Source of the DNA: an uncultured Erysipelotrichaceae bacterium | GTDB taxonomy: Bacteria > Bacillota_I > Bacilli_A > Erysipelotrichales > Erysipelotrichaceae | Direction: 5' to 3' | DNA: 53,125 bases | Assembly: GCA_902775735.1 (NCBI GenBank) | Contig: CACYNH010000017.1 | Coordinates: 1-53,125 of the forward strand | Part shown: positions 16,720 through 25,276 of the stretch, piece by piece | Position numbering within the stretch: the stretch's first letter is position 1 | Layout: the number at the start of each line of letters is the position of its first letter | Program-made: the position numbers and the translations under genes | The notes under the pieces: generated by a model | Database searches by the model: none | Told to the model about the DNA's origin: nothing | Seen by the model: only the letters and a program-made list of their open reading frames with translations

Positions 16720-17832
16720 TTAAATACGGTCTTTTCTCTTTACATAAATCGGAGCGTCATCCGTGCCCTTGAGTTCCTTGACATGGTGGATGATGGCATA
16801 CTTGTCAACGACAACGTGATCAAGCTTGACCTTTTCACCGATGTAAGCGCCCGGCAGGATAATGCTGTTCTTGATGACAGCACCCTTGCGGATGGTGACA
16901 TTACGGCTGATTACACAGTTCTCGGCTGTGCCTTCGATGACGCAGCCGTTGGCAACGACGGAACCTGTTACCTTGGAGCCGGCTTCATACTTTGTCGGGC
17001 TGGAATCGTTTGTATGTGTGTAAATCGGCCATCCCGGCTTGAACAGACCGGAAGCTGTTGTTCTGTCTCTCAGCTGCATGCTGACACGGAAGTATTCGGA
17101 CAGGCTGTTGATGCAGCCGACGAAGCCCTTGAACTGATAGCCTCTGATGTCGAGATCATTGACGGAATCCTTCAGGATATCCTTGAACCAGTACAGGGAG
17201 GAAGTTTCAGCTGCCTTTGTAACCAGGTCAATGAAGAGTTTCTTTGTCATGACATAGCATTCCATGGAAACGTTCTTTCTTGCTGTGTTTCCGCGGTTCT
17301 TGTCGATGGCTGTAACCTTCTTTGTCTTGTCCAGTGTCAGGACATCGCATCCCAGATAAGCTGTCTTTGCTTCATTTGTGGATGTGTACAGAACTGTGAC
17401 ATCCGCGCCGGAGGACATGTGCTGATCCAGAACCTTGCTGTAGTCGAGGCTGTATATGAAGTAGGACGGAGCGACGACAACATACGGGTTGTGGTCACGC
17501 TCGATGTACTGCATGTTGAGCATGAAGTTCGCAATGTCATGATTGTATACAGGTGACGAGAAGTTCTTTTCACCATAGAGGATCCGGAGCTTTCCGCGCT
17601 TAGAGTTGATGTTGTAAACAGAGCCGTTGCCCAGGTGTTCGATCAGGTTGCGGGGTTTTTCCTTGCAGTAAACCTGAACACTGTCGATACCGGAATTCGT
17701 CATGTTGGAAAGGACGAAGTCGATTACGCGGTAACGGCCGAGAATGGCGATCGCAGGAACCGGACGGTATTCGCCCAGGCCGTCTACTGTTGCCACATTG
17801 TCTTCAAAATTGATAATTCCCAGTGCTTTCAT
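16720..17832 (-). CDS. glgD: GlgD, non-catalytic-type ADP-glucose pyrophosphorylase subunit
   Basis: The partner subunit of GlgC in Firmicutes. 370 residues. It keeps the nucleotidyltransferase and C-terminal left-handed beta-helix folds (VTGSVVANGCVIEGTAENCVI), but lacks the GGxGxRL nucleotide motif at the N-terminus (FEDNVATVDGLGEYRPVPA instead). It also has PSYFIYSLDY where GlgC has GDHIYKMNY, so the metal aspartate is gone. In the family GlgD raises the activity of GlgC in a heterotetramer; that role is inferred here. It starts 12 bp after the glgC stop, with an AGGAGG site. Confidence 0.93.
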   Translation of the reverse strand: MKALGIINFEDNVATVDGLGEYRPVPAIAILGRYRVIDFVLSNMTNSGIDSVQVYCKEKPRNLIEHLGNGSVYNINSKRGKLRILYGEKNFSSPVYNHDIANFMLNMQYIERDHNPYVVVAPSYFIYSLDYSKVLDQHMSSGADVTVLYTSTNEAKTAYLGCDVLTLDKTKKVTAIDKNRGNTARKNVSMECYVMTKKLFIDLVTKAAETSSLYWFKDILKDSVNDLDIRGYQFKGFVGCINSLSEYFRVSMQLRDRTTASGLFKPGWPIYTHTNDSSPTKYEAGSKVTGSVVANGCVIEGTAENCVISRNVTIRKGAVIKNSIILPGAYIGEKVKLDHVVVDKYAIIHHVKELKGTDDAPIYVKRKDRI

Positions 17833-17844
17833 CCTAGCTTCCTC

Positions 17845-18978
17845 CTACTCCACGAATTTCTTCGCAACGAGCTCGATGCCTTCGCTGTTCGCGGATCCTA
17901 CCGTAACACCCGGTGCGATTTCCACATCATCAGCGACGATGCAGCGGATAACTTTTGCGCCTTCGCCGATTTTAGCGCCAGGGTTGATAACGGAATCGAC
18001 AACTTCCGCGCCCTTGCCGACAATGCAGTTTGTGCCGAGGACTGAATTCTTGACTGTTCCGAGAATGACGCTTCCCTGTGTGATATAGGAGTTCTCGATC
18101 TTCGCTTCTTCACCGACATACTGCGGCAGAGCGTTGACATCTTCTGTGTAGATCTTCCATGTTTCATCACCGAGGTCGAGCTCATTGTTGTTCTTGAGCA
18201 GATCCATATTGGATTCCCAGAGTGAGTCAACTGTTCCTACATCCTTCCAGTAGCCCTTGAATCTCCAGGCAGCGAGCTTTCTGTTGTCATTCAGATAAGC
18301 CGGGATGATGTCCTTACCGAAGTCATGGTTGGAATCCGGATTCTTGTCATCAGCCAGAAGATACTTTCTCAGGGTCTTGTAAGTGAAGATGTAGATACCC
18401 ATTGAAGCCAGTGTGGACTTCGGATGAGCAGGCTTCTCTTCGAACTCATAGATCATGTCATTTTCGTCACAGTTCATGATACCGAAACGTGTCGCTTCCT
18501 TGAGGGAAACTTCGAGAACGGCGATTGTCGCGTCAGCCTGCTTCTCCTGATGATATTTCAGCATCTTGTCATAGTTCATCTTGTAGATGTGGTCGCCGGA
18601 CAGAATCAGAACATATTCAGGATCAACCTGATCAAGGAAATCGATGTTCTGTGTGATTGCGTCCGCTGTGCCTCTGAATACTTCAAAGCCCTTCTGGTCT
18701 CTTTCACGCGGTGTCAGAACATAGACGCCGCCGTCCTTGATGTCAAGGCCCCAGAACTGGTCCTTTGCAACATAGGAGTTCAGAAGTACAGATTCGTACT
18801 GTGTCAGAACGCCGACAGTTGAAATGCCCGAGTTCGCACAGTTGCTGAGGGGAAAGTCGATAATACGGTACTTGCCGCCGAAGTGGACAGCCGGCTTAGC
18901 GACTTTTTTGGTCAGGTCCAAAAGGCGGGTACCTCTTCCGCCTGCAAGGATCATGGCCGCCATTGTGTTAGCTCTCAT
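17845..18978 (-). CDS. glgC: Glucose-1-phosphate adenylyltransferase, catalytic subunit
   Basis: Makes ADP-glucose, the committed step of bacterial glycogen synthesis. 377 residues. The N-terminal [19 protein letters not shown] includes the nucleotide-binding glycines. [24 protein letters not shown] (catalytic Asp) and FEEKP follow, with a C-terminal beta-helix. First gene of glgC-glgD-glgA, with a GCAGGAGG site. The product probably assembles with GlgD. Confidence 0.96.
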   Translation of the reverse strand: MRANTMAAMILAGGRGTRLLDLTKKVAKPAVHFGGKYRIIDFPLSNCANSGISTVGVLTQYESVLLNSYVAKDQFWGLDIKDGGVYVLTPRERDQKGFEVFRGTADAITQNIDFLDQVDPEYVLILSGDHIYKMNYDKMLKYHQEKQADATIAVLEVSLKEATRFGIMNCDENDMIYEFEEKPAHPKSTLASMGIYIFTYKTLRKYLLADDKNPDSNHDFGKDIIPAYLNDNRKLAAWRFKGYWKDVGTVDSLWESNMDLLKNNNELDLGDETWKIYTEDVNALPQYVGEEAKIENSYITQGSVILGTVKNSVLGTNCIVGKGAEVVDSVINPGAKIGEGAKVIRCIVADDVEIAPGVTVGSANSEGIELVAKKFVE

Positions 18979-19013
18979 TATTTTGCCTCCTGCAATACTT
19001 AAATGACGTCTTC

Positions 19014-19019
19014 ATTATA
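19014..19019 (-). promoter_or_regulatory. -10 box of the glgCDA operon
   Basis: A TATAAT hexamer lies about 36 bp before the glgC start, with a weak -35 region. Between 18979 and 19240 I see only this promoter region and the folC terminator; no gene. Confidence 0.6.
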
Positions 19020-19164
19020 TTACAGTCTTCCACAATTTAGGTAATGAAAATGAAAGCACTTCCATCAAAACAGAAAAAAACAGCATTCACGCCATCTTCC
19101 TCTTCTTTCAGAGTGTGAACAGCGGCTGACATGCCTGTGCACGGGCTGAAATTCATGCATACAG

Positions 19165-19195
19165 AAAAACGGATGGGCACCGCAGTGTACATCCG
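19165..19195 (-). terminator. Terminator after folC
   Basis: CGGATG and CATCCG form the outer stem and CAC/GTG an inner stem, followed by TTTTTCTG on the minus strand. It closes the DUF885-ung-folC transcript. Confidence 0.8.
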
Positions 19196-19240
19196 CCTGA
19201 TTCATATCATTTATGTTTTTTTGCACAATCGGCTCAGGCT

Positions 19241-20449
19241 TCAGATCTTTGCTTCATCCGTAAGCCATGCCCTGACCACCGAAACAAAGTACAGCGAACC
19301 GGTAATAAGGGCGGTTCCTTCCCCGCACTCTTCAGCTGCTTTTTTTACCGCTTCCTGCCAGCTGTCCATGATCTCCGCGCCCTCAACCGCCAGCCCGTCC
19401 GTGTCATCTGCGCGGGCGTTTTCGAAGTGTGTGATGATGAGCTGATCCGCATGCCCTTTCAGCATTTCAGCCATTTTGCGGCCCGGCTTGTCGCGCAGGG
19501 CGCTGAAGACAATGAGCAGCGGTTTGGGCAGACCGTCCAGCGACCTGCATAAAGCCCTGATTCCTTCTTCATTGTGGGCGCCGTCAAGAATGACGCGGGG
19601 ATGTTCGCTGACTGTTTCAAAACGGCCTTTCCACTGACATACGCGGACCGCTTCCTTCATGTCCGGGGTGTCTGTTTTGATCCCCAGAAAGTGTGCCGCC
19701 GCAATTGCCAGGGCAGCGTTTGCTTTCTGGTAGCGGGCGCCGCTGATTTCATAAGTCACGCCCTGAAATACCATTTCCTTCGCCGAGGGTTCACGGTATT
19801 TTTCTATGCCATGCGCTGCCGCGTGCATTCTTTGCGCTTTATGCTGAATGATTTTGGCGCATTCAGGCTGCAGATATCCGTAAAGACAATGGCTGTTCTT
19901 TTTGATGATGCCGGCTTTTTCAAAAGCGATCTCTGTGATTCTGTCTCCCAGTATCTGCATGTGGTCCATGCCGATTGTGGTGATCAGTTCCAGAACCGGA
20001 TTCTTCACGATATTCGTGTTGTCCAGCCGGCCGCCGAGACCTGTTTCAATGACCGCATAATCAACCTTCCGGTCATAAAACCATTCAAAGGCGATCAGAC
20101 AGTCGATTTCAAACATGCCAAGATCCAGCTCTTCTATTGTTTTGAGATGTTTCTGCAGATACTGATTGAACACGTCCTCCTCAATCCAGACGTCATCGAT
20201 CCGGATCCGGTCGAAGTGGGAAGTCAGGTGCGGCGAAGTGAATGTGCCGGTTTTGTATCCGGCCTCATTGAGGATTGTCCGGAGGTAATTAACCGTGCTG
20301 CCTTTGCCGTTGGTTCCGGCCACATGGATGATTTTCAGTTTATCCTGGGGATTGCCGGCTCTGCGGCAGGCTTCTTTAATGGGTTCAAGCCCATGGCTGC
20401 GGTTGCGCCTTGACATCACCCAGTACTGATCTTTTTTCTCACTGTCCAT
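19241..20449 (-). CDS. folC: Folylpolyglutamate synthase / dihydrofolate synthase
   Basis: Adds glutamate to folates, and in many bacteria also to dihydropteroate. 402 residues. The P-loop is VAGTNGKGSTVNYLR, then TSPHLTSHFDRIRID, the second ATP/metal site VIETGLGGRLDNTN and the C-terminal ligase domain with ILDGAHNEEGIRAL. The start at 20449 (MDSEKK) is chosen because it overlaps the ung stop by 11 bp, which fits translational coupling; a longer frame would cover much of ung and has no conserved content. No other folate gene is nearby. Confidence 0.92.
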   Translation of the reverse strand: MDSEKKDQYWVMSRRNRSHGLEPIKEACRRAGNPQDKLKIIHVAGTNGKGSTVNYLRTILNEAGYKTGTFTSPHLTSHFDRIRIDDVWIEEDVFNQYLQKHLKTIEELDLGMFEIDCLIAFEWFYDRKVDYAVIETGLGGRLDNTNIVKNPVLELITTIGMDHMQILGDRITEIAFEKAGIIKKNSHCLYGYLQPECAKIIQHKAQRMHAAAHGIEKYREPSAKEMVFQGVTYEISGARYQKANAALAIAAAHFLGIKTDTPDMKEAVRVCQWKGRFETVSEHPRVILDGAHNEEGIRALCRSLDGLPKPLLIVFSALRDKPGRKMAEMLKGHADQLIITHFENARADDTDGLAVEGAEIMDSWQEAVKKAAEECGEGTALITGSLYFVSVVRAWLTDEAKI

Positions 20450-21116
20450 AAATGTTTCTGATCTGCCAGTCGATGGGTCCCCTGCCTGTGCGCGCCAGGA
20501 ACTCATTCGCCTTTGAGAAGTGGCGGCAGCCGAAGAAACCGTTATAGGCGGATAAAGGAGACGGATGCGGTGCTTCCAGCACAAGATGTCTTGAGCGGTC
20601 GATCATGGACGCCTTGTTTCTCGCGTCGCGGCCCCAGAGCAGAAAGACAACCGGCTCCTTCTTTTCATTGATCCTCATGATCGCGTGATCAGTGAATGTC
20701 TCCCATCCTTTTCCGGCATGGGATCTTGGCTTTGAGTCCTCCACGGTCATGACGGTATTGAGCAGAAATACGCCCTGCTGTGCCCAGGGAAGAAGATATC
20801 CGTTATCGGGAATATAGCAGCCCAGATCACTGTTCAGCTCTTTGAAGATATTCTGTAAGCTCGGGGGTGCCTGCACGCCCGGGTTGACGGAAAAGCACAT
20901 GCCGTGGGCCTGCCCTCTCTGGTGGTAGGGATCCTGGCCCAGAATCACAGCCTTCACATCCGGCAGGTCGCAGTTTTCAAAAGCGGCGAACACCTGCTGC
21001 TTGGGCGGATAGACGGTTCTTGTTTCATAAGCTTCATGAATAAACTGCGCCAGCTGCACAAAGTACGGCTGCTGCCATTCATTCTTCAGCCATGGCGTCC
21101 ATTCATTCTTTCTCAT
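20439..21116 (-). CDS. ung: Uracil-DNA glycosylase (family 1)
   Basis: Removes uracil from DNA as the first step of base excision repair. 225 residues, the standard length. The catalytic water-activating motif is GQDPYHQRGQAHG, the uracil-binding part CFSVNPG, and the DNA-intercalating loop HPSPLSAYNGFFGCRHFSKAN. Its ATG overlaps the stop codon of the DUF885 gene by 4 bp (ATGA), and folC follows with an 11-bp overlap, so the three genes are translationally coupled despite unrelated functions. Confidence 0.97.
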   Translation of the reverse strand: MRKNEWTPWLKNEWQQPYFVQLAQFIHEAYETRTVYPPKQQVFAAFENCDLPDVKAVILGQDPYHQRGQAHGMCFSVNPGVQAPPSLQNIFKELNSDLGCYIPDNGYLLPWAQQGVFLLNTVMTVEDSKPRSHAGKGWETFTDHAIMRINEKKEPVVFLLWGRDARNKASMIDRSRHLVLEAPHPSPLSAYNGFFGCRHFSKANEFLARTGRGPIDWQIRNIYGQ

Positions 21117-22999
21117 CTGAAAGGATCCCCCTTTCTGGAGCGGCGGATCAGAATGGCGCCGATGATGATCAGGATCACAGCTGCCGCAAAGCCGCCGGCA
21201 TAAAGCAGCGGATTCATTCTTCTGGAAGGTGCGGGCGTCACGTCCGGAACAACCGGCACCGACTGGGACGGATCAAAAGTTTCAATCCATGCCTGCACAT
21301 CCTTTTCGACGAGTTCAAACGGTCTGTCGCCATAGGTCAGAAGAACCTCGTTGAACGCCGTCAGGTCAAACTGCGACTGCAGGGCGCTCTTCGCGTCGTC
21401 CCTGATTAACATGAACTGCGCAAGGCCTGCGCCATAGGGAATGATGACGCCCGGAGTGTCCATGACAAAGTCATAGAGATCGGGGGCGATTTCTGCGTTC
21501 AGGCCGATGCTGTTAAGCCATGTGCCAAGCCTGCTTTCACTCCAGCCAAGACCATTGACCGCAATATCAGCCGCAGCGTTCATCGCATAGCCCATCGAGG
21601 TGTTGATCCGGTCAAATTCAGCCGCATACTCGTTCAGGCCGCTGTAGCTCCATGCCTCATCCTCGGCGTACATCGCCCATCCTTCGGTATAGCCGATATT
21701 GGAGATGGCCGCCCGCAGGGGGCTGGGATCTGTATTGAGATACCAGGTGATCTGGTAGAGATGGCCGGGGAAGCCTTCATGGGCCAGGGTGCTGTAAAGC
21801 TCATTGACGTCAGCGACATTGTCGCCGTTGATTTTTACGATGTTGTCGGTTGTGATTTCATCAATGGGAGGCTCAAGATAATAGGCGATAATTCCGTCGG
21901 AAGCGACCGCCGGATCAAGATAGGCGGCCTTGTAGGTCACCTTGGGCCCTTCCGGATAAACGTCCATGTTTTTTTCATGGAACGCGATGATTTCCTCCGG
22001 GTCGGAAAGGCTGACGGTTTCATCAAAAATGCTTTCATTGCGCACGGAGTAAAGCAGGTCGATGTAATTGTCGATTTCGTCTTCGATGTATTCCGTGCAC
22101 AGATCCATGAGTGCCTGCGGATCTTTGTCCGTTGACGCCTTGAAGCGGATGCGGGCGGCGTAGTAATCCTTTCCGCCCGGCAGGTCGGCGATGGTGTCGG
22201 TATCGCTGCGGGTGCCGCGCCAGCTTTCAAGTCTTTCTGCCGCCCTGTTATAGGCGGGAATGTAGGAATTCATCAGGATATCGCGGTTTCTTGCCTTGTA
22301 GTCAGCGCGCTCTGCTTCGGTGAGTCCGGCGAAAGCGTCCACGTTTTCCTCAAAGATGACAATCAGCGGATTGTCGTCGGTTCTTGTCACGAACTTTTCA
22401 ATCGCGTCGAGTGTCTGGTCAAGGGCGCTGTCAGTCATGAAAACGCCGTGCTCCACCTGCCGTGCGGTAATACCCAGTGCCCCGTCAATGTAATCGCTGA
22501 CGCTGGCAAGAACTTCCAGATAATCATCGATATCCTGCTTTTCATAGAAAACATATTCCGTGAAGTTTGTCGCCAGGTTGTCGATGAGACCCTCGCTCGG
22601 CATAAACCACCAGTCATAGTCGGGATAGGAATTCAGTTCGGTCAGACATTCTACATAGAATTTGAATGTATCGTAGTCATGCTGGTGTTCGGGATTGAGT
22701 TTTGAATAGTCAAATTCAGCCAGGTTGGCAAGTGTTTCCTCACCTTCCCTGACGCCTTCTTCATAATCATCCCAGGAGGCGCTGCCGATGACCAGGTCCG
22801 GCTTTTCGATTCCATAGGCGCGGTAATCGCGGACAGTGAAATGCATGGACATGAAGTCGGACTCCATCGCCTCGATAAACTCATCCTGCAGAAACTCTTC
22901 AAACGCCTGATCTTCATCCTGCGCGTACACAGGGACGCCCAGGGTCAGCGCCAGGGAAACTCCGGCAACGACGCCGGCTGCTTTTGATATCAGATTCAT
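21113..22999 (-). CDS. Surface-anchored DUF885 family protein (probable zinc peptidase)
   Basis: An exported, membrane-anchored protein of 628 residues. A signal peptide (about 1-27, ending VYA) is followed by a long helical domain of the DUF885 family. It includes the zincin motif HEGFPGH and a downstream glutamate in YTEGWAMYAEDEAW, consistent with a gluzincin metallopeptidase. The C-terminus has a membrane helix (LLYAGGFAAAVILIIIGAILI) and a basic cytoplasmic tail. The start at 22999 follows GGAGGG. The substrate is unknown. It is the first gene of the DUF885-ung-folC transcript; a -10-like TATACT lies at 23030-23025. Confidence 0.88.
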   Translation of the reverse strand: MNLISKAAGVVAGVSLALTLGVPVYAQDEDQAFEEFLQDEFIEAMESDFMSMHFTVRDYRAYGIEKPDLVIGSASWDDYEEGVREGEETLANLAEFDYSKLNPEHQHDYDTFKFYVECLTELNSYPDYDWWFMPSEGLIDNLATNFTEYVFYEKQDIDDYLEVLASVSDYIDGALGITARQVEHGVFMTDSALDQTLDAIEKFVTRTDDNPLIVIFEENVDAFAGLTEAERADYKARNRDILMNSYIPAYNRAAERLESWRGTRSDTDTIADLPGGKDYYAARIRFKASTDKDPQALMDLCTEYIEDEIDNYIDLLYSVRNESIFDETVSLSDPEEIIAFHEKNMDVYPEGPKVTYKAAYLDPAVASDGIIAYYLEPPIDEITTDNIVKINGDNVADVNELYSTLAHEGFPGHLYQITWYLNTDPSPLRAAISNIGYTEGWAMYAEDEAWSYSGLNEYAAEFDRINTSMGYAMNAAADIAVNGLGWSESRLGTWLNSIGLNAEIAPDLYDFVMDTPGVIIPYGAGLAQFMLIRDDAKSALQSQFDLTAFNEVLLTYGDRPFELVEKDVQAWIETFDPSQSVPVVPDVTPAPSRRMNPLLYAGGFAAAVILIIIGAILIRRSRKGDPFR

Positions 23000-23050
23000 A
23001 AAAAACCCTCCGGTATTTGTCACAAGTATATCATTATTCACTGAAACAGA

Positions 23051-23078
23051 AACAGGACCGCCATCCGGCAGCCCTGTT
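23051..23078 (-). terminator. Weak terminator after pulA
   Basis: AACAGG and CCTGTT form the outer stem, with GCCG/GGC pairs inside, followed by the T-rich TTCTGTTTC on the minus strand. A perfect 14-bp palindrome AAAATTTAAATTTT (23082-23095) lies at the pulA stop codon. Confidence 0.45.
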
Positions 23079-23093
23079 CGTAAAATTTAAATT

Positions 23094-25211
23094 TTAACGG
23101 ACGCAGACGATCAGGGAAAGACCCGGAACCCGCACTTTGGAAACTTCACCCGGTTCCTCATCGCCGTTTTCATTGAAGGCAATCCGCCATCCCGGCTCGA
23201 AGTTATACCAGCGGTCATCGAATCCCGGATTGATGATCACCCGCAGCACCTGGGAATCATTGCCCGGATCGGAGCATGTGATTTCATAGAAGATGCCGCC
23301 GCCCTCCGCGACGGAAAGCCGGACATACTTTTCGATCTGTCTGGAGAAATGCAGGCGGAAACCGCGGTATTTGCGGCGCAGAGTGATCGCTTTCTTTGTG
23401 TATTCGACCAGTTCCTTTTTATAAACGGCTCTTCTCCAGTCCATCTGGTTGATGTTGTCGCCGGCATTGTAGGAGTTGGAGTTGTCCGCCTTGGTGCCGC
23501 CGAACTCAAAGCCGGCATGGATAAACGGAACGCCCTGGGCAACCATGGTGCAGGCAATCATGATCTTCAGACGCTTTGCCCTGATGTTTCTGTCCTCATT
23601 TGAACAGCATGCGTGCATTTTGTCCCAGGCGGTGCTGTTGTCATGGGTTTCAATCGCGTTGATCGACTTTTCGGGAGAATCAAAGCGCCGGTAGTAAGGA
23701 TCGCCGAGGGTATTCCCGCAAAGGGCGCTGAGGGTGCCGAACGACAGGCCCAGATCGCCGGTCGCGTAGCCCTTGACATATTTCTGGTCATCCGATGTTT
23801 TTCCCTTGATCATATCGCGGAAGAAATCATTGAAATGGCCGATGCCGGGCATCTTGTCCTGATTGTTGATGGAGGCCTTTCTTGCCCCGTCAAGAATGGT
23901 CGGCATATCCCATCCTTCGCCATAGATCATCGCCGAGGGCTTGACGCTCTGCGCTGTCTCTCTGACCTTGTTCATGGTCTCCGTATCAAGAATGCCCATT
24001 AAGTCAAAGCGCATGCCGTCAATCGCGTAGATGGACATGATCTTTCTGACCGCGTCCAGGATGAACTTTCTGACCATCGGCTTTTCCGAGGCGAAGTCAT
24101 TGCCGCAATAGGTGCCGTTGGAAAGGAATCCGGAGGAATTGTAGCGGAAATAGTAGAACGGCAGAACCGCGTGGAAGGAGGACGTTTCAACATTGTAGAC
24201 ATGATTGAAAACAACATCCAGGTTCACCCGGAGTCCCGCTTTATGCATTTTTGTGACGAGTGTGCGCAGTTCGCGTACACGGGCATAGGGATCATCGGGG
24301 TCCGATGAATAGCTGCCTTCCGGGGTGATGAACTGCATCGGGTCATAGCCCCAGTTGTAGCCCTGTTCCGTATGAAACTCATCGACGGTGATGAAGTCCA
24401 TGACCGGCATTAACTGCACATGCGTCACGCCCAGCGAAGCCAGATAGGAAAGACCGGTCGGCATGCCTTCATAGGAGGTCCCCTCCTCGCACAGGGCAAG
24501 ATAGGTGCCGTGGGTCTTTGTGCCGGTGATGGAGGAGGATGTCATATCGCGCACGCTTGCCTCATAGATGACGGCGTCCGTGCCGGTGATTTCCTCCAGC
24601 GGATAATCCGGAATCTTTGTGATTTCATCGAGGTCAATGACCGCGCTTTCGCGGCCGTTGCCGATGGAACTGATTCCGTAAGGATCGATACATTCAACGA
24701 TTTCGCCGTTTCTTTCGACAATGTACGTGTAGGTGGCGTATTTCAGGTTGGCGATCACACGGCGGCGCCAGACGCCCTTGTCGCCCCTTGTCATCGGATA
24801 TGTTTCGGTTGTGCCGCGGTTTCTGATCCGCAGAATGACAGAGACGGCAGTCGGCGCCCATAAGGCAAAGTCGGTATGGGTCCAGTGGTAAGTGGCGCCA
24901 AGATCATCGCCGTTGTAGAAGAAACGGTCATTGAACTGTTTGGTGTTGACAATCATTCTGTATTCCAGCGGCACCGCTAAGCCATGGGATTCCCTGACCA
25001 TGTAGGAGGTCCCGAAAACCAGTCCGGCCGGGCAGGTCAGATTGTAGCGGATATAGCTGGAATGATCCTCGACGCCCACGATCAGCAGCTGGGTGCTGTA
25101 GCCTCTGTCTCCGGTTATGTAAAAAGAGTCCGAACGGCCGCCGAAAAAATTGCGGCTGACATCCACCGTCACTTTTCCGAAGTCATCCAGATACGCGTTC
25201 ATACTCGGCAT
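23094..25211 (-). CDS. pulA: Pullulanase, type I (GH13_14)
   Basis: A debranching enzyme that cuts alpha-1,6 links in glycogen, pullulan or limit dextrins. 705 residues, no signal peptide, so it acts inside the cell. An N-terminal CBM48-like part is followed by the type I signature YNWGYDPMQF, the barrel motifs DVVFNHVY, GMRFDLMG (nucleophile Asp) and YGEGWDM (acid Glu), and AIETHDN. A C-terminal beta domain follows. The start at 25211 follows AAGAGGTG; a longer frame would run into glgP. It lies downstream of glgP with a terminator between them. Confidence 0.95.
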   Translation of the reverse strand: MPSMNAYLDDFGKVTVDVSRNFFGGRSDSFYITGDRGYSTQLLIVGVEDHSSYIRYNLTCPAGLVFGTSYMVRESHGLAVPLEYRMIVNTKQFNDRFFYNGDDLGATYHWTHTDFALWAPTAVSVILRIRNRGTTETYPMTRGDKGVWRRRVIANLKYATYTYIVERNGEIVECIDPYGISSIGNGRESAVIDLDEITKIPDYPLEEITGTDAVIYEASVRDMTSSSITGTKTHGTYLALCEEGTSYEGMPTGLSYLASLGVTHVQLMPVMDFITVDEFHTEQGYNWGYDPMQFITPEGSYSSDPDDPYARVRELRTLVTKMHKAGLRVNLDVVFNHVYNVETSSFHAVLPFYYFRYNSSGFLSNGTYCGNDFASEKPMVRKFILDAVRKIMSIYAIDGMRFDLMGILDTETMNKVRETAQSVKPSAMIYGEGWDMPTILDGARKASINNQDKMPGIGHFNDFFRDMIKGKTSDDQKYVKGYATGDLGLSFGTLSALCGNTLGDPYYRRFDSPEKSINAIETHDNSTAWDKMHACCSNEDRNIRAKRLKIMIACTMVAQGVPFIHAGFEFGGTKADNSNSYNAGDNINQMDWRRAVYKKELVEYTKKAITLRRKYRGFRLHFSRQIEKYVRLSVAEGGGIFYEITCSDPGNDSQVLRVIINPGFDDRWYNFEPGWRIAFNENGDEEPGEVSKVRVPGLSLIVCVR

Positions 25212-25247
25212 AAAGCACCTCTTTTCTTTTATCTGAAATTTTATCAT

Positions 25248-25269
25248 AAAAGGCGCCGTTTCCGGCGCC
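25248..25269 (-). terminator. Terminator between glgP and pulA
   Basis: GGCGCCG, a GAAA loop and CGGCGCC form a perfect 7-bp stem followed by TTTTAT on the minus strand. It should reduce read-through into pulA. AT-rich sequence right after it could hold a separate pulA promoter. Confidence 0.9.
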
Positions 25270-25276
25270 TGCCTTA